This document shows, one piece after another, positions 48,501-59,514 of a stretch of 64,000 nt of DNA (position 1 is the first letter of the stretch; every line of letters starts with the position of its first letter). Both the position numbers and the translations under genes were made by a program. The stretch covers positions 12,395-76,394 of the forward strand of contig QZCP01000601.1 of NCBI GenBank assembly GCA_003956705.1, given 5' to 3'. The notes beneath the pieces are model-generated. The model saw only the letters and a list, made by a program, of their open reading frames with translations, was not told the DNA's origin and ran no database searches. Source of the stretch: Brevipalpus yothersi. Taxonomy: Eukaryota > Arthropoda > Arachnida > Trombidiformes > Tenuipalpidae.

Positions 48501-50499
48501 GCTCGGACTTTTTCAATTTCTTGACGATATTCTCGGGATAGTGTTTTCATGCATCCTCGGGATAGAACTTGATAATCACTTGAATAAGTAAAACCAACGA
48601 ACGGAAGATGATTGCCAGCGAATGCTTTCGAAGTAGGAAAGTTTTGGGTCACAGTATCATTTTCATAATCATCAAAGTTACGGGTGTCGTCATCACTAGT
48701 TAACTCAGGTACCACAGGAGGAAGACCTTAGAGTGTGACAATGGTTGCAAAATTATGGTTATTTTTCTAGAAACTAATCCAGTTATAGACTGTTGACAAA
48801 TAAAAATATACAAGAGAAACTTACATTGTCTTATATTTTCAAATGTCCACTCGTCACTTTTAAAAAAGGAATGCCTCTTGATTGCATCAACACCATCACG
48901 TCCTAAACGCTTTTCTCGATCCTCTAAGAATGAGCAAATTAAGTCTTTCGCCTCTTTGGAAATTTTCACTTCATCAGGGAAGTATAATGAATTCTTGTGA
49001 TTCATTATTTTCCCATAAGTACCGACCAGTGAGTCCGCATAAAACGGCGTATCACCGTAGAGTATCTCATAGAGAAATACACCGACTGACCACCAGTCAC
49101 ATTCACGACCATAAGTACGTTCATTTCCTTGTGATTCAAGTACTTCGGGCGATACATAATCTGGTGTGCCAACAGCCGAGTCACCTCGCACTAGACCATC
49201 CTTATCCATTCTCATACAAGCACCAAAATCGGCTAACTTAAGATGACCAGATTTATCAAGGAGCATATTATCAGGCTTAATATCACGATGAACGAAGCCC
49301 ATTGAGTGTATTGCATCAACGGCTAAAACAACCTCAGCACAATAAAATTTTGCCCACTTCTCTGGTATATCATAATTAGACATCAATGTAACGAGATCTC
49401 CTCCAGGCATGTAATCCATAACCATGTATAAATAAATACTATCTTGGAAGGCGTAGTGTAACTGTAACGTTGAAAGTTATCATAAGTTAAATAGTGGATG
49501 TAATGGAATAAAAAGCATGATAAAGTTGCGGAAAATATCAAAAGAGAAGTGAGCAGCTTATAAGCGTAATGATAAATGAAATGAATACTTTTTTTTCGGG
49601 GGATAGTCTGATAAGCAGATGAGATGGGAAAAAGGATGAGAATCACGGCAACGGAAATCAAAAGTAACATTCATCTATTGATTGGGAAAAAGTTGAAAAA
49701 GAATCAAGCTGAGTTAGAAGGAAGAGGAAATCAACCATATTCACACGCACACATAACGTGTATCAAGCATAGATTGGTTCATAATGAATGAAGAAAAACT
49801 AATGAATTTTACCAAAATAGGTCTTGACAATGAGCTCAACCATTGATCAATCATTCAAGAGCGGATAAGGGAAGATGAATTACTAGATAAATTGACAACT
49901 TGTGCTTATGCAAACAAGCTGACATAAGTTTATGGTTATGATACACATATTTGCAACCACAATAAACATTTATAATAACTAATAATGTCAAAGTTAGTCT
50001 ACCGTGTAAAGTGTGTAAAGTGGAAAATTGTAGCAAGTTGAAGTGTTAATATGTGATATGTATATATATATATACAAACCTTTACAATCCAATCTGAATT
50101 AGCATGAGCCATGATAAATCTTTCTTCCCAGAAGAACACCGAGTCCCATCTTTTGATCATTTCAAATTTGCTCAGTAGCTTCATAGCATATACATTTTTT
50201 GTTGCTTTATGGCGAACTAATTGTACTTCACCAAATGCACCTCTACCAATTGTTTTTATCACAGTATAATCATCCGGTTTCATACGACATTCAACTATCT
50301 TTCGGGAAGCTTTCTCATATCTTTGCAGAAAACCTTCAATATTTTTATGTCTACGAAGTGCTGGCTCACTACAATCGGTAACAACCGCTTGTACACAATC
50401 CAATAAACCATCAACATTAAGCTCAGATCGGATGTTGACCAAACTTTCCTCCAATACATGGAGTCTTTCTCTCCGATTGGCATCCACAATGGCATCCAT
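45339..50499 (-). CDS. Rok: Rho-associated coiled-coil kinase (ROCK/Rok), complete, 1183 aa
   Basis: AGC-family Ser/Thr kinase activated by Rho-GTP that promotes actomyosin contraction. Fourteen exons: 50499-50080, 49461-48825, 48726-48171, 48098-47860, 47797-47712, 47652-47360, 47287-47049, 46985-46900, 46838-46704, 46639-46245, 46184-46106, 46021-45953, 45786-45651, 45520-45339; sum 3552 nt, in frame. Seen: N-terminal dimerisation segment; kinase with G-loop GRGAFGEV (85-92), Lys107, Glu126, HRD (198-200), DFG (218-220); hydrophobic-motif tail (LPFVGFTY); coiled coil (about 405-950) with a tandem 206-residue duplication; Rho-binding segment (AVYKLEEIM, DLRKKEKECRKLQ); PH domain from about 979 split by a C1 domain (about 1089-1143) that keeps the ROCK zinc-ligand pattern. 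It is about 170 residues shorter than human ROCK1 despite the duplication. The catalytic residues are intact. Confidence 0.96.
45651..45786 (-). CDS. Rok: ROCK exon 13: C1 domain
   Basis: Codes for GHDLLPISYHMPTTCEVC and KPLWHMFNPPLALEC, the first zinc-ligand pairs of the ROCK C1 domain. Phase-1 donor A|GTAAGT. Confidence 0.93.
45953..46021 (-). CDS. Rok: ROCK exon 12: PH-C1 linker
   Basis: 23 codons, LLYAGEGESRKPTDLNSSES and QKE, matching the ILYANEGESRK region of other ROCKs. Both boundaries are phase 0. Confidence 0.9.
46106..46184 (-). CDS. Rok: ROCK exon 11: PH domain
   Basis: Codes for KLFYVRPVTQGDVIRADAKE and IPRIFQ, nearly the human ROCK1 sequence. Acceptor TTTCAG, donor CAG|GTGAGA. 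Confidence 0.94.
46245..46639 (-). CDS. Rok: ROCK exon 10: coil end and first half of PH domain
   Basis: Codes for the end of the coil, an acidic spacer (SLVNNDSDDVENM) and PH strands (LEGWLSIPNKQNIKRYGWRR, QYVVVSSRKIIFYNS). Phase-2 donor CTGAG|GTAAAT. Confidence 0.94.
46704..46838 (-). CDS. Rok: ROCK exon 9: second half of the Rho-binding segment
   Basis: 45 codons containing AVYKLEEIMTRKE and DLRKKEKECRKLQ, single copy. Matches the core of the human RhoA-binding helix. The donor GTTAGT is slightly weak; the join to EREKYDQM restores the exact human spacing. Confidence 0.92.
46900..46985 (-). CDS. Rok: ROCK exon 8: copy 2 of the first half of the Rho-binding segment
   Basis: 86 nt duplicate of exon 5, coding for DINNLKNQAMNQEEIFEKQL then KRERDLKTQ. 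It ends in phase 0, so exons 6-8 (618 nt) form an in-frame cassette. Confidence 0.92.
47049..47287 (-). CDS. Rok: ROCK exon 7: coiled coil, repeat copy 2
   Basis: 239 nt duplicate of exon 4, starting NSLNKKLDTLNSQLADLEQ and ending KVHQMQQ. Splice phases are identical to exon 4. Confidence 0.92.
47360..47652 (-). CDS. Rok: ROCK exon 6: coiled coil, repeat copy 2 start
   Basis: 293 nt starting in phase 0 after CTCTTCAG. Codes for TAAENEFKESQDELDRLRQ onward and ends in the same EEIDEK region as exon 3. It duplicates the last 98 codons of exon 3. Confidence 0.92.
47712..47797 (-). CDS. Rok: ROCK exon 5: copy 1 of the first half of the Rho-binding segment
   Basis: 86 nt, the same size as exon 8. 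Codes for EINNLKNQTMNQEEIFEKQL followed by KREIDLKTQ; 26 of 29 residues match exon 8. Human ROCK1 has the equivalent just before the NKLAEIM motif. Confidence 0.92.
47860..48098 (-). CDS. Rok: ROCK exon 4: coiled coil, repeat copy 1
   Basis: 239 nt, the same size as exon 7. Starts NSLNKKLDSLNSQLADLEKE and ends KVHQMQQ; 65 of 79 residues match exon 7 by eye. Donor CAAG|GTAATT in phase 1. Confidence 0.92.
48171..48726 (-). CDS. Rok: ROCK exon 3: kinase tail and first coiled-coil repeat start
   Basis: Codes for PPVVPELTSDDDTRNF, the tail LPFVGFTYSSDYQVL and then coiled coil. Its last 98 codons (residues 441-538) align without gaps to the whole of exon 6, about three-quarters identical by eye. 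Phase-2 donor AA|GTAAGC. Confidence 0.93.
48825..49461 (-). CDS. Rok: ROCK exon 2: kinase C-lobe
   Basis: Starts LHYAFQDSIYLYMVMDYMPG and contains HRDIKPDN, the DFG motif, the activation segment VGTPDYVSPE, and KRLGRDGVDAIKRHSFF. Phase-1 donor T|GTAAGT. Confidence 0.95.
49462..50079 (-). other. ROCK intron 1
   Basis: 618-bp GT-AG intron inside the kinase domain, by far the longest in this gene. AT-rich, with no other feature seen. Confidence 0.8.
50080..50499 (-). CDS. Rok: ROCK exon 1: N-terminal segment and kinase N-lobe
   Basis: 140 codons from MDAIVDANRRERL to the end of WIVK, containing the G-loop and catalytic lysine. Residue 128 in WEERFIM is F where human and fly ROCK have D. The frame is open upstream to an ATG at 50631, but that extension is encoded by simple repeats, so the start at 50499 is preferred. 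The donor is AAG|GTTTGT. Confidence 0.9.
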
Positions 50500-52467
50500 G
50501 AAAAACGAAAAAAATTCACAAATAATAATAATAATAATAATAATAATATGATTATGATAATGATGATAATGATGTGTGTGTGTGTGTTTATGTGTGCTGA
50601 TAATCCGATGACAATGACAATTAATCCTCAATTAAGTTGATATGATGTTGCTGAGAGGATGATGTTGATGATGATGAGTGGAAGAAGAGGAAGAAAAAAA
50701 ACATAAACAACACACACCTACACACACAAAAAGAGAAAAGAGTCAATCACACACACACACAAACTTAACTCAAACTTTTTCAAACATTCTCTCTATCATT
50801 CTCTTTATCATGATCTCTATTCCATCATGTATATATCATTTCATGTATTCTATTCTGAACGATAGATATTCGGAATTTCTGATCATGATCATGAGATGAA
50901 ATTTTTTCACTTCCAATACACTTGCGCAGCGTATATGCTTTTCCTGCGCCATCTAGTATACAACCAGAAAGCGGGTTCAGAACTTTATTAGTACTTTACA
51001 ATCATGTTGAAATTGTGATTCGAGAAAATATTTATCTCATCGAATTGATGAAATGTGTATGGTTTTTACCTTACTTGATGGTAGAGAAATTTTGATTTTT
51101 TTTCTTCCCAATATCTAGAAATGGTAGCAATAATCTTAAAAAATTGGATGGAAAGATTATGTTTATTCGATAAGATAGAAGATGAATCGAAATAAAACCG
51201 AAGTTTTGTTCTATCATGATGTTTGACCATTTGGGTGGCACTTTTTCTCACGGGAATGTAATTTTGGTAATCCCTAAGCCTCTCAGTATGGAGAAAGTAT
51301 TATGCTTGGAGCCTCAAATTTTAACTCCAGCCATGATTTACATTATTTGATTGTCAGTGAAAGGGAATTCAACATTCGGACGAAACTTTATTTCATCTTT
51401 GGGTGCCTATATTTTGAAACTTGCTCTATGTATTCGAAGAACAGTGGGGTATTAGGATTAGATCAATATGTCATTGTAATTTAAAAATTTCAAAGAATTA
51501 GAAATCGAAAATTCACAATTCATTCAATTTCATGTAAAGAGAAAGTTTTGAATAAATACATAATATTGGACATGATCTGACTAAACCCAAATACCTATTA
51601 TATTGAGCGAAGGCAAATTTTCAGCATAGATGAGAGAAATTCTCTTATCAAAATTTCCAGATCTCCTTAATCTTGGGGTTAGAATTTCTTCATGAAATCA
51701 CATCGCATTGATAACCTCGAAGTAGATGAGCGGAATTACTAAGTACTACGTATTCATTACGCACTAAGTACAATTACAAGCATACAAATGACGCATAGAG
51801 TAAAACTATTCGAGCATTCCACCATGGAATATCCTTAAGCCCACATAGAGTTTACTAGTCATGGGTAAGATTCTTTAGTGTTTCACGTATTGAAATGTGA
51901 TCCATCAAGGTTTTCTATTCAATTTACACTAACCTCAGTTTTTTTTTCGCTTCAAATTTGTTTGAAAACATTCTGTTCAATTGACATCAATCGATGAATA
52001 ATGAATATCTTGATTCAAAATGATATAATTCTCCATATTAATAGTCGTCAAAACTCGAAGTATAATGATGATGAGATGACCTTTTAGATCTGGCTCCTCG
52101 ATTCATACAGACGACATCAATTCGAAACTTTTACGTCAAAAATTGAAACTCTCCTGTTAATACCCCTCAAGCCCTTAGGTTTTCGAGAGTGAAAAAGATC
52201 AATTATGACCCATATGACGTAGCTTTGGACAAAAGTGACTAATTAGAATTCACATAGCAATTTAATTGAAATCGGAATCTTTTTTCGTAGCAACTCTGAA
52301 CTTTCCAGAATGATTTTTCAAATGAGGGATGAGGAATGCTTGGATTCAAAACGATAATGACAATGGATCAATATATCAACAAGTAATAATCAATATCTCA
52401 TGGCACAATTGGACTTGGAACAACGACAAATATGTAAAATGAAAACATAGACTCAAGGGGAATTGAT
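50500..52467. other. Intergenic region between ROCK and synaptotagmin 1
   Basis: About 2 kb. It should contain the ROCK 5' UTR and promoter and the synaptotagmin 3' UTR. It includes an AAT trinucleotide run at 50520-50548 and CA/GT-rich stretches near 50576-50590 and 50745-50760. No TATA box or gene could be assigned. Confidence 0.6.
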
Positions 52468-52599
52468 TTAATTGTTTCCACCATTGCTATCATCTGGGTC
52501 TTTTAGGGAATGCCATTGGGCAATTGGTCGACGAGGAGAGGCAAGCATATCCATCCAATGCCTCAATTCAGTTCCAGTAGAATTGCACCCGAGAACAGC
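52468..52599 (-). CDS. Syt1: Syt1 exon h: C2B C-terminus and stop
   Basis: Codes for AVLGCNSTGTELRHWMDMLA and SPRRPIAQWHSLKDPDD, ending NGGNN and TAA. The end is shorter than in fly. Confidence 0.95.
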   Translation of the reverse strand, partial: AVLGCNSTGTELRHWMDMLASPRRPIAQWHSLKDPDDSNGGNN

Positions 52600-55500
52600 C
52601 TGAAAAAATATAATATTTGCCAAATTATTGGTGATATTCAATGAATATTGGCTCGATTTCCCCTGAAATGAAATTTTTCTTACCTTTCCGATCGGTTCTG
52701 AAGTACCAATACGATCATAATCAACTACCGTTATGACAAGGTAGACTTTCTGTATCTGTTCAAATGGCACTTCAAATGTAAACGATTCATTGTAGTATGG
52801 ATTCAGTGTACACTTTTTGATAGAGGTTTTCTTCTTCTTTATCCTTTTACCTAGAGAGAATAAATAGAAAGTAATACATAGAATGAAGCCATTGAAGTTA
52901 GTGATCAATCGAGAATGGCAATGCTTGTGCTGTTCACTAGAATACTGTGTTCTTTTTTGGTTGTTGGTAAGCTTCAATAAGTTTTAATAACTCTTCAAGC
53001 TTATTGGGTGTCCAAAAAAATCGATAATGTTCGAAAACTAATGACAAATGTGTTGCTGACTACACTTTGCTAGTGAACTAAATTGGTTCATTTTGGCGTA
53101 AAAAGTTGAGCAAAATGGTTTTTTTATTCCTTGTAAAAAGTTTATATATCCTCAATTGATTAATTTGACAATTTCTTACCATTCATCATGAGAGCAATCT
53201 TCACGTAAGGATCTGACAGGCCTCCTACGTCCATTTTTTTCAAATTTTTTGCCTCCAATATAACTACCGTTAGTTTTCCAGCAGTTGGAACATACCGTAA
53301 AGAGAAGCATATATCACCAAGCTAGAGAATCCATCCTAATGAGATTGAAGAAAAAAGTGAATAAATCGACTAATCCATCAGAAAATGAAACAAAAAAAAC
53401 AAGAAGTATGAGACCAAAAAAACTCACATTAATTTATTATGAATCCAGACCAGTTGATTACAGTCAAAAGGATTGCATGTAAAAAGAAAGAATATTTCGA
53501 GATCAGTCACTATTGGTAAGAAAAAAAGTTAATCAATTTGATCGTGATGCTGATCAGAATAACTTGTGAGTCTATTTTTGTCCATCCCTAGCAATAATGG
53601 ATGCCCACTATTGGTGATGTTTGTGGTCATGAAAAGTCTATTCTAGTCTGGAAAACATCAAAGTCATCCAATATTCGGAAAGAGAGAGAGAAGTAGATGA
53701 ATGGTTTCATCTGTAAACAGCTACATGAGACTATACCTTTATTGGTAAAAATCGATTGTACATGTGATCTAGCAGGTATAACAATATTGTTACTATTTGT
53801 TACTGAGGATTAAATATAATTGCAGGAAGTAGGTCATAACATCATCTTGACCATCATATTTTCTCTCTTATATATCTAGATCAATTGAATCGATCTAATT
53901 AAGTCTTATTCTTGTACTACCTCTGAGTTATTGCATACTGGTGCTCAAGAATTTCATCGATGCGGGTCACTTGAGGATTATATCTCAACATCCTATTCTA
54001 AAGTAACTTTTCATGAAATTCAGTGAATCGAAAGGTTCAAACAAACCAAATGGATCTGAAATAATACTCAATATAAGAGCTATTATGAGATTCCACTTCG
54101 ATAATTATTGATCACACATTATTTATTTATGTTGAACTCAAATTATTATTGAATCAGAAATTCTTAGGTCACAAGTGGAATGGAATGAAATGTCAAGACA
54201 TTGAATCCAAAGAAGTGAATTTATCAATTCAAAAACTTTAAAAGTTAAGACTTCACTTGTACAGTCAAATATATGTGGAAAACTTAGTATTGAATCAAAT
54301 TTTCTGTATAAAGGCCATTCTAATATTAAGTGAAGCCTGATGAAATCTTCAAAATCTGTTTATCCTGCAAAGATTTAAGAAAAAAGCTAAAAAAAGTTTA
54401 GCTGAATTGAGTCTCTTGCTCAAAAAATCTTTCTAACTCAGTTTGTTCCTAAAAAAGAGACTAGAGACCTTTTTGTAAACGAAATCTTCATTCTATTAGG
54501 TAGAATTCCACAGAATTGTGTATACACGTGTTAAACATAGTATCTAAGAATTTTACTCATGCTCAACAGGTCAGTCTAGAAATCATTTCTATCTCTTTCC
54601 AAGAGTTCAAGAGAAAATCTTTCTCACTCTATCAATCAGTTTTGAAAAAGGTAGAAATAATCGAAGAATTGTATCGTGAACTTATTCTGTCCATTATTAT
54701 TAACTGATGGATCAATATTGGGTGTCATCAATTTGTCTGATCATCGTCATGATCTTTGCTCAAACTTACCTGGCCCTGTTCACCCTCCACACTTGTTAGG
54801 TCTCGCCATTCTTCTATTGTCTGGGCCAAATCAATAGTATTCATTGGTATTCGCACTTCTCCAATTTGATCATGCTTTGAAAATCTATGGAAGAGAGGAA
54901 AATGGAGAGAAAGAGAGAAGAATAGAAACGATGAGAATAGACTGCATTCAGGAGGAGTGTCCGAGTGAGAATTTCATTATTGTCAGAACATTATAAGTGT
55001 TCTTGGAGCTTACTATTTTGGATTCATTCTCGGGAAGAGATTGAGGTAGATAGAACATTTGAGCAGTACAGTATAGATTACAACAGCATCGTAATATTCT
55101 GAGAAAAACAAGCTTCCCTGCGAAAACAGTTATGTACACTGTTCTCTCTCTCACTTTCTTTCTCTTTCTCTTCCTGGCATTTGATATTTTCTGATTTCAT
55201 TAAGCACAGCTCGCTGATGATGGCTCTCGATTTGATAATCTCACAGTCCTATGAGGCCACACTTTCCCAAGAATTCATGAATAAAAAATTTTCTGCATTC
55301 ATAATTCATCAGAGTAACAGTAGATTTATTCCTCAGAGTATTGAATCATTCTCAAGGTGTATGAGTAGGATGCATGAGAATTGCAACACTCAATAATCTT
55401 CTGGAAATACTCATTCGCAAAACACACGAACTTTAGTATTCGTTATTCAAATTTGGATTCTCACTAATTGATTTGACTATCGCCATCAAGATATTGAACT

Positions 55501-58500
55501 CTGTGGATAAGCTCATCATGGATGAGCAATGTCAATGCTTGATTAGCCCAGTTCATCGTCTTATGAGACCTATCTTGTTAAATTGACTGAGAACATCTCT
55601 CGAGGTATCTACTGTACCTATCTTTCATTAAGTACTCAATGTGGATTCATTCACCTCACATTTTCAACCAGAGTAACAAACTCTTTCGCTATTTAAGCAT
55701 GTGAAAATTTTATCTGACAACCACAGAGCAATTCAAATACAGCTTGAGGTCAAAATCTCTCTGACTTTATTCAATCTAAAACATTTTCATCCCCACATCA
55801 CAATACACATTCCATTGGATAAGATTTCTACGTTTTCATCTCATGAAAAATATGAAACTTTTGCGAAAATCTGAGTTTACACAGCTTCACTCCACCAAAT
55901 ATTGGACTCAAAAGATAATAAGCTTTGCACAATAAGTCTACATATACAATAAGGTATGGAATCAATTTTTTTTCGAATATGAATGAGCAAATCCTTGTCG
56001 TGTGAATGACTTTCTCCGGAAATGTTCCACTAATTTCTATTGGCCGATATTGTTGACTGATATATGGTCAAGTGAATAGATGGCCAATGATCCGAGATTG
56101 AATTGGAAAGAGAAAGAAGGAGAAACGCCATTTCTGAGCACGCCAGGAGTGCCCACAATGGGAATCTTTATTGATTTATAAAAAAGAGAATCAAAAGCAT
56201 GTAATATCCAGCAGTGATATTTCTGCGCTCTAATTCAAGGGGCATGATATCTTGATGAATTCTCACAAGACGCGTGAACTAATATACCCACAAACAGAGA
56301 ATTCTTCTGGGTTATATGATGACTATTGATTGTAAGAACCGGAAGCTAAGGTATCTGCTCACAGCATCATTCTACTTTCTCTATACTCTTAGTCGTGATC
56401 TGGGTCACTCTATGCGTATGTATGTGTGTGTTAATACTATGATCTTGTCTCCTGTGAAGAGCTCACATGCAAGACTTCCTCATCACTTGAGAAATTTTCT
56501 CTCTCTCTCTATCTTTCTTTCTTTCTCTCTTTCGTCTCAATTGCATACTCAGTTAACAAGGAAAGCTTCTTTTTTATCCTCATTTTTCTCAGTGACAATC
56601 TCACGTTTTGTAGCGAAAATGAAGGGAAAAGATTCTCTCTCTAGTGACAAGGATTGAGACACATATATACCAGCATCATCTCACCATCATCTCAGAAAGT
56701 TTTCATGAGAAAAAAATGAGCTGAAATATCAATACCATTGAGCTATTCAACTAACTCAACCATACATTTATATGTGTATTACTTGATAATGATCTTCTTC
56801 AGTCCTGGTAATACCTTCCTCTCCATCTTACGCCTTCATCTGGCAAATAATCTTTTTCTCAGAGATTTTGTTTACTCAAAGTAAGACATTGAATGATCTC
56901 ACTTAGTGTGAAGATATTCTGATGCAAGAGCAGAGGCAACCTGTTGGATCTCAGAATTCTGGGAAAAATCAACAACAAGAATACTGAGTGCACTGAGCAT
57001 ATTTTTTATCGAGCCTCTTGTTGGAAGGATCTTGTATTGTATGGTATAATGATGAGAATGATATTGAAAGTGGAAACTGAAAACAAAACTCAGTCTGAGA
57101 ATAGCAGAAAGAATTATCTGGCTCTTGTTTCTGGTTCTTTTTCACCACGCTTTTTCATGGAAAAACTCTATCTCTTATCTTAATCTCCCTCAAATAAGCC
57201 TGATATTCAATGGATTCTCCTATTCAAATTCCTCTCTACATTGTGCTTGGGTATATGTGTGAAATTCATGGCAAAAGAGCTCAAAGAAGCTTGAATAAGT
57301 GAAAAAAGAATTCCTATCCAGTAAATGCATCATGTACATTGTATCCAATGCTTGAATCTCTTGCCAAAAACTTCAATTTGAAGATCAAAAAAGCATTCCA
57401 ATCGATGAAAAGCTGAGGTGATAGGCACGAAAAATTCGAATAAGTTCAAAATTTTTTCGAGTATTTTTCCAGCGCTTATCTTATAGCTAATTCCGATACC
57501 ATGAACTCTCCAGGAAAAGAAAGAGATTTAGTAGTGGTGCAGTAGAGAGAAAGTGAAAATTCGTTTCAATAAAAGATACGAACACAATTCCTGGAAATTT
57601 GTTCACCCAATATTTCCAGAAGAATTGAGCCTGTATTCCTAAAAAATCGATGGATTAGAAAGTATTGAGCAAGGCACAAGAGATGAACCACGATTCTCTA
57701 CATCTCATATCAAAAATTGGGTTAATATCATCGGTCAAATAAAAGGGCCAGCATTTATCATCATCAATTGAGAATGATCATAAATATAGTCCATGTTAGT
57801 GATGATCGATGGAGATGAGAAGTGATCAAAAGTCGAACTCTTATAAGAATGATAATGCTCTTACACATTCTCTTTCACACAGATTTGATCGCTTCACAGT
57901 AATTGAAGTAGCTAGCTATGATCGTTTGATGAACAACATCCTCATCATTTTTTCCAGTCTCTTTTCTTCCTCCTCTCCTCCTGTTGCTATTCTATTCCAT
58001 TTGAACTCTCGTATCTTCTAGAAGCTGAAAGAATCCAGATAAAATCGATGTATTCAGAATTTGTATCTGCTTATACTAAGTAGAGATGGTCTGCATAAGA
58101 CAGTTGCAAGTTTTCTCAGAAACAAGCTAAGCTGATCATCCTCAGCTCATCTTCATGGTGATGAGAAAAAGGAGGAGGGAAAGAAGATGAGAAAGGGAGA
58201 GAGAGGATGAGAGATGATGTGCAAGTTCTATCACCCAAGATGAATGTTATTAGTTCATTCTGCTTTATAAAGTGATTAATTTCACGCTTCCCTGTTTATT
58301 TGGCCCAATTTGATTGTGAAAAGAAAAAAATCTTCGACCAGAGCATCCATTATCTAGTCATCACATACACATACAATCACACTCACAGCTTCCGAAAAGT
58401 GTCTTCCTCATCAGTCTAGCTTGTTCATGTCTTGTGGCCACTTTATTCAATGAAAACAAACTCTCAGCTTCCCTAGCTCATCATCATAATAAAGATAAGC

Positions 58501-59459
58501 AATCAAATCACAAGTACATCAGGTGTACACGAGCCAGAATTACTGAGGCTTCATTTTATGGATGAGCAAGGAGGGAAAAATCTTGAATTAATCTTGTGCA
58601 AGATTAATCTCTTAGAGAATCCTATATGTAGAATAGTAAAATCTTCGTTGATTTTGGATAAAAATCGAATCGATCAAAGATCAAGGATTCATGGACCGAA
58701 ATTGTAAATAAGGTAGACTGATTAGATTTGATCTGCTCAACTGAAATCTGAAGGAAGAAGAGGATATTTGTTCTGATGTTCTTTGCTATTTGTTCAATGA
58801 GAAAATCATCTTCAATCGATTCCAAACAAAACACAACGTTTTTTGGAATCCTCAGGTGGGCTCGAGAGCATTCCAAGATGAAATCAATCTTGATAACCTC
58901 TTGAACAAACTGTATTCAAACCTTGCAATCGATGTTGAACCCTTAGAACATTTCTCTAACAAACGTCTGAAACTAAATCCTGTGGAGCATGAAATTTCCA
59001 ATTTTTTCGAAACAGAATTCCCATAGCTTATTTGATTAGATCCACAGTACTCATATTATCCATTCTTTCGCAGCTATCACTGAAATGAGCACAACTTGCG
59101 TAATATTCATATTGATGATGGAAAAAAATTCTATGCAGTCATATACGCCTCAGGTGATGGCTGGAATATTCTAGACCATATCATTCTCTCATTCAAAACA
59201 CACAATATTCCCAAGATTTCAGATGGATCCAATTCAATCACCAACTCACCAACTCTAATTCTTGTCTAGAATTCTCCATATCTCAATTGATCGGATACTG
59301 CGAAAAAAATCATGAATAAATAGTAACTCCAGGACACCAATGGTATTCTGAAAATTTTCTATTGAAAACTGAAAATGACTTGCGCTGGAAAATGAGCTCA
59401 AGGCATACAAGATGTATTGATCGGGGCTCATATAATTCTTCAAGCAGACAAAGTATTTA

Positions 59460-59514
<55 letters not shown>

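Noticed and set aside
47819..49241. Plus-strand frames of 100-119 residues at 47819-48124 and 48882-49241
   Set aside because: They are antisense to ROCK coil and kinase exons whose identity is secure.
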